Below, piece after piece: positions 34,377 to 41,202 of a DNA stretch of 64,000 nt. The position numbers and the translations under genes are program-made. The stretch is from Chryseobacterium sp. C-71. GTDB lineage: Bacteria; Bacteroidota; Bacteroidia; Flavobacteriales; Weeksellaceae. The DNA lies in NCBI RefSeq assembly GCF_020911865.1, contig NZ_CP087131.1:2356001-2420000 (forward strand). The letters are read 5' to 3'. The notes under the pieces were generated by a model. The model ran no database searches. It saw nothing but the letters and a program-made list of their open reading frames with translations, and had not been told where the DNA came from. Every line of letters starts with the position of its first letter. The stretch's first letter is position 1.

Positions 34377-34818
34377 TATTATCTGGAAAATAAAAAGTTT
34401 TGAAGAAATTACCACTTCTGAACTTTACGAAATTATCAGAGCGAGAGTTGATGTTTTCGTGGTAGAACAAGACTGTCCTTATCATGATTTGGATGGATAT
34501 GATCAGCAGGCAATACATATTTGGGCTGAAGAAGATAAAAATGTTTTAGCTTACTGCAGAATTTTCAACAAAGGAATTAAATATCCCGAAACTTCTATCG
34601 GAAGAGTTTTAACAACTGAAAAAGCCAGAGGAAAAAGCTTAGGCAAACAACTAATACAGTACGCTGTTGAAACTATTGAAAATCGCTTTCACACAAGCGA
34701 AGTGAGAATTTCTGCCCAGGATTATCTGCTCAGATTTTACTCAGGATTTGGTTTTGAAGATACCGGAAAGAAATATCTGGAAGATAATATTCCGCACACG
34801 GAAATGTTTAGAAAATAA
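34369..34818 (+). CDS. GNAT acetyltransferase, ElaA type
   Basis: 149 residues with the ElaA signatures: LYEIIRARVDVFVVEQDCPYHDLDGYDQQAIHIW, the acetyl-CoA loop RVLTTEKARGKSLGKQL, and FYSGFGFEDTGKKYLEDNIPHTEM. Transfers an acetyl group to an unknown amine in the cytoplasm. It overlaps engB by 8 bases and is followed by a perfect 16-bp hairpin. Confidence 0.9.
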   Translation: MNNIIWKIKSFEEITTSELYEIIRARVDVFVVEQDCPYHDLDGYDQQAIHIWAEEDKNVLAYCRIFNKGIKYPETSIGRVLTTEKARGKSLGKQLIQYAVETIENRFHTSEVRISAQDYLLRFYSGFGFEDTGKKYLEDNIPHTEMFRK

Positions 34819-34826
34819 TTTTATTT

Positions 34827-34867
34827 AAATACAGAACAGCACCTTCAAAAAGTGCTGTTCTGTATTT
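34827..34867 (+). terminator. Perfect 16-bp hairpin after the GNAT gene
   Basis: AAATACAGAACAGCAC (34827-34842) pairs fully with GTGCTGTTCTGTATTT (34852-34867). The T tract is within the stem end; it likely terminates the engB transcript. Confidence 0.65.
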
Positions 34868-35125
34868 AATTAGAAAAAAGGTTTGCATTTTCAAATACTC
34901 CAAACCTTTACTAATTGTATTTCCTTGTTAAATGGAAATGCCTTTATATATCTTAAGTAAAACAGTTTTATTGTAAAAAAAGCTTTGTCTTACTTTGCGA
35001 TTAAAAAACGCAAAGTAAGACAAAGAATATTAAAAAGTCATTATTGAAATTAAGCTAAACAAAGCCGTTCACTAATTTTTGAAATACTAAAAATAAAAAT
35101 ACACCGCAGCTTATAAAAACAAAAA
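34868..35125. other. Gene-free stretch with a perfect 17-bp hairpin
   Basis: Between convergent transcripts. AAGGTTTG pairs with CAAACCTT at about 34878-34917. CTTTGTCTTACTTTGCG (34983-34999) is a perfect inverted copy of CGCAAAGTAAGACAAAG (35009-35025), with a 9-base AT loop. No ORF and no promoter are apparent; the strong stem has no long T tract on either strand, so it is not an ordinary terminator. Confidence 0.5.
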
Positions 35126-35152
35126 AGAGCCTGATTTCAAAAACCAGACTCT
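35120..35152 (-). terminator. Terminator of the metacaspase-protease operon
   Basis: Minus strand: AGAGTCTG pairs with CAGGCTCT (arms 35152-35145 and 35133-35126), one G-U pair, followed by TTTTTTG. Confidence 0.7.
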
Positions 35153-35175
35153 CCATTTATAAAACAAAATAATGT

Positions 35176-36183
35176 TTAAGGATATTCGTTTCTTGCTCTT
35201 GTCACGAGACCAACTAAATCTGAACCCCCACTCGCAAAATTAATGCTCGGATTGTGTGCGCTTTGAGTGGCAACTGCATACGGCGAACCGTTCCAATACC
35301 CCCAAAACGGACCACCACTTTGTCCCGGCCAGATATCTGCTTTATGCTGAATACTTTGATTATCATCCGCGCTCCAGAAATCACCATCTAAGGCAATCCC
35401 TGTCTGATAAGTCGGTCTTTGCGTTCCCGTCAAATCTGCAGGATAACCAGCGTGAGTGAAAGAAGCCTGCCCGTCCCAAGAATCTGAGTAAGATTTAGAA
35501 CCTAACCAGCCAGTACTGTTTCCAATGGGTCTGTCGAGAACGACTACCACGTAGTCAAACTGCACTTCTGTGCCATCAATTGTAGGCCCTGCAACTTTAT
35601 GTTTATAATAGGTTTGAATTCCCCAAGCACTACCATAAGGTGCACTACCATTGTAATACATTGGTGTGAATTTTAACCAGCCCGTCTGATTATTTGGTTT
35701 CCAATCTATAATATGCGCACAAGTCAAGAGATGTCTCGGGCCGATCATTACGCCACTTGCAACTCCTAACGGACTTTCAACTCTCCCTACGCAACGCCAC
35801 GGATAAGCCGTTGAGTTGAATACTTTTCTTTGGTCTACTCCGAAGATTGTTCTTGCCCCTTCAGCACTTAAGAAATTTTCTCTTTCAATAAATTTTGGTT
35901 TGCGATCTTTTTTAGGCTCCAATTTTGGTTGATATTCTAAGTCTGCATGAGTCGGATAGAAAAAGTCTGTTTCAAGATTTTCTTTAGCAGCTGATTTTTC
36001 ATTCATCGTGATACCTTCGGATTTCATCCCTTTCGGGTAAACTCTTCCGTCGATGGTTTCCATTTCCGGCTCTTTGTCGGATAATTTTAAATTGGCTGAT
36101 TTTTCAGCTGATTTTGCTTTAATAGTTTTAAGCTTTAAAACTTCTTCAGCAGACATTGGGTTTTTGTTTTCAATATTAGACAT
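35176..36183 (-). CDS. V8-like trypsin-fold serine protease with N-terminal pro-region
   Basis: 335 residues. The catalytic triad of a chymotrypsin-fold protease is visible: His157 in LLTCAHIID, Asp210 in VQFDYVVVVL, Ser289 in WPGQSGGPFWG. GVDQRKVFNSTAYPWRCVGRV matches the mature N-terminus region of glutamyl endopeptidases. Before it lie about 110 charged, K/E-rich residues with no signal peptide, so the enzyme appears cytoplasmic and held as a zymogen. The bond EGAR111-TIFG at the pro-region border has Arg in P1, the preference known for metacaspases, one of which is encoded just upstream. Activation by that caspase is inference. Confidence 0.85.
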   Translation of the reverse strand: MSNIENKNPMSAEEVLKLKTIKAKSAEKSANLKLSDKEPEMETIDGRVYPKGMKSEGITMNEKSAAKENLETDFFYPTHADLEYQPKLEPKKDRKPKFIERENFLSAEGARTIFGVDQRKVFNSTAYPWRCVGRVESPLGVASGVMIGPRHLLTCAHIIDWKPNNQTGWLKFTPMYYNGSAPYGSAWGIQTYYKHKVAGPTIDGTEVQFDYVVVVLDRPIGNSTGWLGSKSYSDSWDGQASFTHAGYPADLTGTQRPTYQTGIALDGDFWSADDNQSIQHKADIWPGQSGGPFWGYWNGSPYAVATQSAHNPSINFASGGSDLVGLVTRARNEYP

Positions 36184-36252
36184 GATTATTTGGTGTTTTA
36201 ATCAGTTTTTCCTACTCTTTGGATGGCTTTTCGGATTCCGCCAGTTTGATTT
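36184..36252 (-). promoter_or_regulatory. Leader of the protease gene, duplicated before the metacaspase
   Basis: Minus strand: a GGCGGAATCCGAAAAGCC block (rc of 36224-36241), then GAGTAGGAAAA. The caspase leader (37103-37160) has GGCAGAACCTGAAAAGCC and GAGTAAGGAAAA at the same place. The GGC...GCC ends could pair. Role unknown. Confidence 0.5.
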
Positions 36253-37098
36253 TTATGAAAATATTTTTTGCGAAAATTCTGTTTTGATGCTTTCAGTCTG
36301 GTTGCTTTGAGCTGCTCCCATTGCTGCTAATGCCATAGCAATTTGGTTGTCAAGGGTTTTTCTGACAATATTACCATTGGTCGCACGCAAAATTTTGCAG
36401 AAATGATAAGTAAAATAGCCTCTTATCTGCCCATTCATGCTTCCTTCCATAGAAACCTGGTTATCCTTAGAAGCAGCCCACAAAGTATGGTTCATACCGA
36501 CAACCGGAACTAGTGCTTTAGTGGTAAATGTTGCTTTTTTCGAAGTTTTAGATAATGGGATTTCGTTGGCATAGGTCATATAAAACTCGTCTTCTAACAT
36601 GGGCGGAATGAATCGTGCAGTTTCGTAAGAAAAATCTACACTCAGTCCTAAATCCATTTTTCTTGTTCCGGTTCCGGAGTGACAGCAGTCGAAGACAACT
36701 TCAAGATTTACTCCGGCTTTCAGTTTGCTGAGAACAGCTTTAAAATCATCATCACGAATAACTCCTGCGGTTGCATAATCGTGCGGACAAATCGCTTCAT
36801 CTAAACCGTCAATCTCTAAATCTGTTCCGATGTTGGCAACTCTCGTTCCGTGTCCCGAGTAATAAAATACCAACGAATCACCTTTTACGCTGGTGTTCAC
36901 TAAAGATTTCAGATAATTTAAAATATTGGCTCTTGTAGCATTTTGATTGGTCAAAATTCTGATTTGTGAAGGTGCAAAACCACAAATTACCAAGGTATTT
37001 GCCATATCACGTGCATCATTGATGCATCCGTTTAAATCGGGACCGCCTGATCCGATAGGCGCGTAGTCATTAATTCCTACGATAAGTGCTTTTTTCAT
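36253..37098 (-). CDS. Metacaspase (caspase-fold, C14) protease
   Basis: 281 residues. Starts directly with the p20 strand KKALIVGINDY and has DLNGCINDARDM, catalytic His83 in VFYYSGHGTR, and catalytic Cys139 in VVFDCCHSGTGTRK. No signal peptide or extra domain, so a compact cytoplasmic type I-like metacaspase, expected to cut after Arg or Lys. The C-terminal third (TLWAASKDNQVSME and following) is the p10-like half. It precedes the serine protease gene by 69 bases in one transcription unit. Comparable pairs in bacterial defence and cell-death operons make a conflict role plausible, but this is inference. Confidence 0.9.
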   Translation of the reverse strand: MKKALIVGINDYAPIGSGGPDLNGCINDARDMANTLVICGFAPSQIRILTNQNATRANILNYLKSLVNTSVKGDSLVFYYSGHGTRVANIGTDLEIDGLDEAICPHDYATAGVIRDDDFKAVLSKLKAGVNLEVVFDCCHSGTGTRKMDLGLSVDFSYETARFIPPMLEDEFYMTYANEIPLSKTSKKATFTTKALVPVVGMNHTLWAASKDNQVSMEGSMNGQIRGYFTYHFCKILRATNGNIVRKTLDNQIAMALAAMGAAQSNQTESIKTEFSQKIFS

Positions 37099-37273
37099 TG
37101 TATTAGTTTTTTAAATTTTCCTTACTCTGTTTTGGCTTTTCAGGTTCTGCCTGTAACTTTTATTTTACATGACAAAATTCTGATTTTCATAAGCATAAAA
37201 ACAGAGGAGAAAACCTTAATTGTTGCAGGAAAAGCACCTGAGTTAAAAAACTTAACCCTATAAAGATTTAGAC

Positions 37274-37306
37274 ATAAAAAATCCCCACCATTTTTTGATG
37301 AGGATT
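37274..37306 (-). terminator. Terminator of the lipoprotein/7TM/kinase/regulator operon
   Basis: Minus strand AATCCTCATC pairs with GGTGGGGATT (with G-U pairs; arms 37306-37297 and 37289-37280), followed by TTTTTATG. Confidence 0.65.
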
Positions 37307-37327
37307 AAGTCGTTGAAAAAAAGTGTC

Positions 37328-37391
37328 GTTCCTACGGAACTATCGGATATAACCTATTTGTTACTACAAACATGTTGCTCCTACGGAGCAA
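37328..37391. repeat. Pair of CCTACGG palindromic repeats
   Basis: GTTCCTACGGAAC and TTGCTCCTACGGAGCAA share the CCTACGG centre and are 34 bases apart. Confidence 0.55.
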
Positions 37392-37437
37392 TGAATATAC
37401 TGTACATCATTATGAATATAAGATCCGAATATTAAAC

Positions 37438-38082
37438 TCAACATAAATTATGCTTCAAAGCAAAAAGCACAAGACCTACTCTGTTTTTTATTTCTAATTT
37501 AACAAAAACAGAATCTCTGTAACCATCTATGGTTTTTGGACTGAGGCACATTTTGTCTGCAATTTCTTTGTAGGTTAGCTCACTGCATGCTAATTTGATA
37601 AATTCTTTTTCGCGTTCTTTTAAATCTGAAAGAAGTGAGGCATTTTTTGCATCTTCAATTTGTACTTTCAACAATTTTTGGGCCACAAAATCGGTATAGA
37701 AACTTCCTTTTTCAAAAACGGTATCTATTGCCTGAAAAAGGATGGCTGGCTGCATATCTTTCAGCAAATATCCTTTTGCACCGGCTTTTAACATTCTGAT
37801 CAGTACTTTCTCATCGTCTTCCATCGTCAAAGCAATAACCTTGATCTCTGGATGGTGTTCAGTAAGCCATTCTGTCGTTTCAATACCGTTTTTGTAGGGC
37901 ATATTGATATCCATCAAAACAACTGCGGGCAGTTCGGAAATATTTTCTAAACCCGAGATAAAATCTTCCCCATTCGGATGGTTCATTACCACACGATATT
38001 TAGCGTTTTCTGCGATCATATTTTCTAATGCTTTAGACATTAAAGTATGATCATCAACTATAGCAATCGGAATTGTTTTCAT
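37438..38082 (-). CDS. NarL/LuxR-type response regulator
   Basis: 214 residues: receiver domain with acidic pair in IAIVDDHTLM, phospho-acceptor Asp in VVLMDINMPYKNGIE and Lys in GAKGYLLKDMQ; then a LuxR-type helix-turn-helix, LKEREKEFIKLACSELTYKEIADKMCLSPKTIDGYRDSVFVKL. Pairs with the histidine kinase whose gene overlaps it by 4 bases. Targets unknown; the operon's own lipoprotein is a likely one. Confidence 0.93.
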   Translation of the reverse strand: MKTIPIAIVDDHTLMSKALENMIAENAKYRVVMNHPNGEDFISGLENISELPAVVLMDINMPYKNGIETTEWLTEHHPEIKVIALTMEDDEKVLIRMLKAGAKGYLLKDMQPAILFQAIDTVFEKGSFYTDFVAQKLLKVQIEDAKNASLLSDLKEREKEFIKLACSELTYKEIADKMCLSPKTIDGYRDSVFVKLEIKNRVGLVLFALKHNLC

Positions 38083-38861
38083 GATAAGTTTTTGTGGTAT
38101 GTGATTGTCGTTTTGGTTCCCTCTTCAAGCTTTGACTGAATAGAAAATTCTGCGTGTATCAATTTTGCTCTTAACTCCATGTTTTTTAATCCTGAACCAT
38201 CATTTATAATATCGGTATTGAATCCCTTTCCATTATCTGTAATTGTAATCTGTAACGTATCGTGGTCGTCTTCCAGCTTTATAGCTACATTTTTGGCTCT
38301 TGAATGTTTTAAAATATTATTAATGCTTTCCTGAATGATTCGGAATAAAATCAAACCGTGTTTTGGTGTAATATCAATATCATGCTTTTGCGACACGAAC
38401 TCGATGGTCAATAATCGCAACTTTTTTATTCTTTTAATTTCTCTTTCGATAGATTCTATTAATCCGAAATGAATAATTTGTTCGGTAATTAAAGTTTTAG
38501 ATAAATTTCTGACATCCTGGATGCATTCGCCCAATAATTCATTCAGTTCGCTTAACTCTTCTTTTTCTGCATTTGTCAGCTTTGGAATCAATTGATTTTG
38601 CCTCAATCGAACAACCGAAAGCTTTTGCCCTAAATCGTCATGCAATTCCTGCCCTATATAATTAAGCGTTTGCTCTTTCATTTCGACCTGGGAGGTGGCG
38701 AGCTCTTTTTCAAAATGCAAGTCTTTTTCTTTTTGCTCAATCAATAATTTAGTTTTCTTCCGAATGAAAATCAGGTAAACGAAAATCATCGTCAATACAA
38801 TGATCAAAAGTGTAATTGTAAAAATGATGATAAAACTATTTTGCTCTTCATTCATAATCAC
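38079..38861 (-). CDS. Sensor histidine kinase, NarX/DegS type
   Basis: 260 residues. One N-terminal TM helix (about 9-30) and a short coiled coil, then a HisKA_3 domain with the phospho-acceptor His in NYIGQELHDDLGQKLSVVRLRQ and a HATPase domain (ESINNILKHSRAKN, DNGKGFN, GLKNMELRAKLI). There is no extracellular sensing domain, so it likely reads its signal from the 7TM protein encoded immediately upstream (4-base overlap). Start either at 38861 or the next ATG at 38855. Confidence 0.9.
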   Translation of the reverse strand: MIMNEEQNSFIIIFTITLLIIVLTMIFVYLIFIRKKTKLLIEQKEKDLHFEKELATSQVEMKEQTLNYIGQELHDDLGQKLSVVRLRQNQLIPKLTNAEKEELSELNELLGECIQDVRNLSKTLITEQIIHFGLIESIEREIKRIKKLRLLTIEFVSQKHDIDITPKHGLILFRIIQESINNILKHSRAKNVAIKLEDDHDTLQITITDNGKGFNTDIINDGSGLKNMELRAKLIHAEFSIQSKLEEGTKTTITYHKNLS

Positions 38862-39505
38862 TCCGGTTTAATTATAGCAGGTTTGTTCCAAAATAATCCA
38901 AAGACGATCACTCCATTGTTTAAGATATTTAATAAGAACATGATAATGGCAAAGATATCCGTGTCAACATTGATTCTGAAGAAAAAAAGCGGAATAATTC
39001 CTATATAGAGAATAAGTGATCCCACAGAAATCCAAAATGGCAAATAGTTTTTTATCTCAAAAATTTTATCTGAATTAAATGTCTGATAAAAAAATAAAAT
39101 AATTGAAAATATTAACAAGAGGATGTTGATATAAAATATATTAAAAGACAGATACTGAAAAAAACTCTTTTCTAATAAAGACATCCCAAAAACATTGACA
39201 AAAAAAAGTGCCAGAAATACGAGTTGTATTTTCTTTAGCAAAGGAATGTACAGCAATTTATAATAATAAATCAAATACATTAAAAAAACAATAGGAATAC
39301 AGATGCTGTAATATTTCTCAGTGGGCAACTTAGTAAGCTTGTAGTAAAAATAGAAAAAGAAATCGCTTGCAGATAATAAAAGATATCCTACGAAAAAAAA
39401 CAGATTTACTTTTTCGATCTTTTTATATTTAACTATAATCAAAATCATCATGATGACCAAAATGATCATTGATATCTGTTTACCTAATTCTACATTCCAA
39501 GCCAT
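38858..39505 (-). CDS. Seven-helix membrane protein, putative signal input
   Basis: 215 residues, almost entirely hydrophobic with about seven TM segments separated by very short loops (MIILVIMMILIIV, LFFFVGYLLLSASDFFFYF, and so on). No catalytic motif seen. Co-translated with the kinase downstream and 11 bases after the lipoprotein gene, so it is probably the sensor part of this two-component system. I do not recognise a named family; a YhhN-like or generic 7TM sensor is possible. Confidence 0.65.
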   Translation of the reverse strand: MAWNVELGKQISMIILVIMMILIIVKYKKIEKVNLFFFVGYLLLSASDFFFYFYYKLTKLPTEKYYSICIPIVFLMYLIYYYKLLYIPLLKKIQLVFLALFFVNVFGMSLLEKSFFQYLSFNIFYINILLLIFSIILFFYQTFNSDKIFEIKNYLPFWISVGSLILYIGIIPLFFFRINVDTDIFAIIMFLLNILNNGVIVFGLFWNKPAIIKPE

Positions 39506-39516
39506 GGCTATAATTT

Positions 39517-40080
39517 CTAGTTCAAAGAGTTTGCAGACAAACTATTAGGAGGTGGCGAAAGATTTGTCATATTCATCGGCTGAATAGATTCTATCTTTTC
39601 ATCTTCCTCAGTTGCTCCACGTCTTTTCATTGTAGCATCAGAGGTTACTTGCTTTTTAGCTGTCGGCATTAGAAATATTGTTTGATAGCCGCCAAATTCA
39701 GGTTTTGCCATCTTGTTTGCAGGATGATTTGCAGGGTATTTTCCCATATAAATTTTAATCCCTACATTTTTAATGTTCTGTTCTTTTGCCTGCTCTTTTA
39801 CATATTGAATGTACCCTTCCATTTCTTCAATGGTAAAAGAATACCATCTTGAATCGGGATTTCCGTTTCTGGAGTCTGCAAGAACTTTGTTATTGGTTCT
39901 TGTATATTCATCAAAAAGAATCTGTGCGTCATCGTGCGTGATGAGTTTCTTTTTATAACTATCATCTACAGTGTTTTCAGGTGGAGGCGGAGTACAACGT
40001 ACATAAGTGAACACAACTAAACACAGCGCAAGCATTCCTATAAACGAACTTAGATTCTTAAATAAAAAAGGAGTTTTCAT
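39517..40080 (-). CDS. Exported protein, probable lipoprotein
   Basis: 187 residues. N-terminal hydrophobic segment ending TYVRCTPPPPE; the Cys may be lipid-modified, although the residues before it are not a standard lipobox. The body has FDEYTRTNNKVLADSRNGNPDSRWYSFTIEEMEGYI and NVGIKIYMGKYPANH...GGYQTIFLMPT. The C-terminal 50 residues are low complexity. First gene of an operon with a 7TM protein, a kinase and a regulator, suggesting an envelope component of that circuit. Confidence 0.65.
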   Translation of the reverse strand: MKTPFLFKNLSSFIGMLALCLVVFTYVRCTPPPPENTVDDSYKKKLITHDDAQILFDEYTRTNNKVLADSRNGNPDSRWYSFTIEEMEGYIQYVKEQAKEQNIKNVGIKIYMGKYPANHPANKMAKPEFGGYQTIFLMPTAKKQVTSDATMKRRGATEEDEKIESIQPMNMTNLSPPPNSLSANSLN

Positions 40081-40106
40081 GGATATTGTTTTATAAGGTT
40101 ATCTAA

Positions 40107-40114
40107 CAAAAGTA
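40107..40114 (-). promoter_or_regulatory. -7 promoter element of the lipoprotein/two-component operon
   Basis: Minus-strand TACTTTTG matches TAnnTTTG; leader about 20 bases. Confidence 0.45.
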
Positions 40115-40291
40115 GTTAACTCTTCAAATATAAAAAAGGGGAAAATCACTGTTTTTGAAATTTCGCTGAAAATAGTCCTGAATAATGACTAAAATAACAA
40201 GAAAAAATGACTGAAGAAGACCGTCACTTTTGAAAAAAATGAAAAATTAGTAAAACTAAAAAATTGCATAAATAAACTCTTTTAAGATACA

Positions 40292-40331
40292 AAACAAAAA
40301 AGACTGATAATCAATGATTATCAGTCTTTTT
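40292..40331 (-). terminator. Terminator of the tRNA operon
   Basis: AAAAAGACTGATAATCA (40297-40313) and TGATTATCAGTCTTTTT (40315-40331) are perfectly inverted. On the minus strand the stem ends in a T tract directly after the last tRNA. Confidence 0.85.
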
Positions 40332-40334
40332 AAG

Positions 40335-40418
40335 TACCCCAGACGGGACTTGAACCCGTACATCCTTGCGGATACAGGATTTTAAGTCCTGCGTGTCTAC
40401 CAATTCCACCACCAGGGC
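40335..40418 (-). tRNA. tRNA-Leu (anticodon UAA)
   Basis: 84 nt. Anticodon stem CAGGA/TCCTG encloses CTTAAAA, giving anticodon TAA. D arm has TTGGTAGAC, the long variable arm ATCCGCAAGGAT marks a class II tRNA, and the T arm is ACGGGTTCAAGTCCCGT. The acceptor stem uses several G-U pairs. CCA is not encoded. Confidence 0.95.
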
Positions 40419-40426
40419 GTGATGAG

Positions 40427-40499
40427 AGCGAAAAACGGGACTCGAACCCGCGACCCCAACCTTGGCAAGGTTGTGCTCTACCAGCTGAGCTATTTTCGC
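40427..40499 (-). tRNA. tRNA-Gly (anticodon GCC)
   Basis: 73 nt. Acceptor GCGAAAA/TTTTCGC, D arm GCTCAGCTGGTAGAGC, anticodon stem CAACC/GGTTG around TTGCCAA (GCC), T arm CGGGTTCGAGTCCCG. CCA not encoded. Confidence 0.96.
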
Positions 40500-40508
40500 A
40501 ATTTGTAG

Positions 40509-40590
40509 TGCGGATGAAGGGACTCGAACCCCCACGCCTCACGGCACCAGATCCTAAGTCTGGCGTGGCTACCAATTACACCACATCCGC
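40509..40590 (-). tRNA. tRNA-Leu (anticodon UAG)
   Basis: 82 nt. Acceptor GCGGATG/CATCCGC, anticodon stem CCAGA/TCTGG around CTTAGGA (TAG), long variable arm TGCCGTGAGGCG, T arm GGGGGTTCGAGTCCCTT. First tRNA of the operon. Confidence 0.95.
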
Positions 40591-40636
40591 ATTATTATTG
40601 AGTTATTTTAAAGATCTTCTTTCGTTTTTGTGAGTG

Positions 40637-40666
40637 CAAATATAGGGCAATAATTTTTATTTGCAA
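40637..40666 (-). promoter_or_regulatory. Consensus promoter of the tRNA operon
   Basis: Minus strand TTG (40666-40664), exact 19-base spacer, TATATTTG (40644-40637): a full match to the Bacteroidota promoter pattern, as expected for stable RNA. Confidence 0.75.
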
Positions 40667-40713
40667 GAGTTTTCGCAAAAAATTTTATTTTTTTTACAAA
40701 GTTTCTTTCCGTG

Positions 40714-40745
40714 TTGTTTTATTACATTTCAATTTACTACTTTTA
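40714..40745 (+). promoter_or_regulatory. Promoter of the DUF3127 gene
   Basis: TTG (40714-40716), 21-base spacer, TACTTTTA (40738-40745), one mismatch from TAnnTTTG. Divergent from the tRNA promoter. Confidence 0.45.
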
Positions 40746-40764
40746 CAAAGTTAATATTTACGAT

Positions 40765-41148
40765 ATGGAATTACAAGGAACGGTAAAGAAAATCACTGAT
40801 GTTCAAACATTTGCGAGTGGTTTCCAAAAGAGAGAAATGGTTATTCTTACACAAGAACAATACCCACAGCCAATAAACATCGAGTTTTTACAAGATAAAA
40901 TAAATTTATTGGATGCTTTGAAAGAAGGAGAAAATGTGAAGGTAGGAATCAACATCAGAGGTAGAGAATGGGTTTCGCCACAAGGAGAAACTAAATATTT
41001 CAACTCGATTACCGGATGGAGAGTAGAAAAAGTGATGGATGGCGGTACAGGTTCTGAGCCAACCCAAGCATCTTCTCAGCAATCTGCTTCACCGGTTTCT
41101 AACGAAAATCCTTTTGCCGGAGACGACGATGACGATTTACCTTTTTAA
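40765..41148 (+). CDS. DUF3127 protein with SSB-like acidic tail
   Basis: 127 residues. MELQGTVKKITDVQTFASGFQKREMVILT...IEFLQDKINLLDALKEGENVKVGINIRGREW is the DUF3127 family, predicted to be an OB-fold. After a Ser/Gln-rich linker it ends NPFAGDDDDDLPF, strikingly like the C-terminal tip of single-stranded-DNA binding proteins (DDDIPF), which docks repair and replication partners. A DNA-binding role is therefore likely but inferred. I start at the ATG at 40765, 13 bases after the expected transcription start; upstream codons are AT-rich noise. Confidence 0.85.
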   Translation: MELQGTVKKITDVQTFASGFQKREMVILTQEQYPQPINIEFLQDKINLLDALKEGENVKVGINIRGREWVSPQGETKYFNSITGWRVEKVMDGGTGSEPTQASSQQSASPVSNENPFAGDDDDDLPF

Positions 41149-41170
41149 TTAAAGCATACTATCAAATACA

Positions 41171-41197
41171 ATCCCGCTTTTTAAGTGGGATTTTTTT
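41171..41197 (+). terminator. Terminator after the DUF3127 gene
   Basis: ATCCCGCTT (41171-41179) pairs with AAGTGGGAT (41183-41191), then seven T residues ending 5 bases before the aat start codon. Confidence 0.75.
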
Positions 41198-41202
41198 CAC
41201 CT

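Larger units (their letters stand above)
37099..37437. other. Gene-free stretch upstream of the metacaspase gene
   Basis: Holds the duplicated leader (37103-37160), the terminator of the upstream operon (37274-37306), and two palindromic repeats, GTTCCTACGGAAC (37328-37340) and TTGCTCCTACGGAGCAA (37375-37391), of a type dispersed in intergenic DNA. No clear TAnnTTTG element was found for the caspase gene. Confidence 0.5.

Noticed and set aside
40311..40575. Open frames across the tRNA cluster
   Set aside because: They are translations of the three tRNA genes, which fold fully; no protein is expected.
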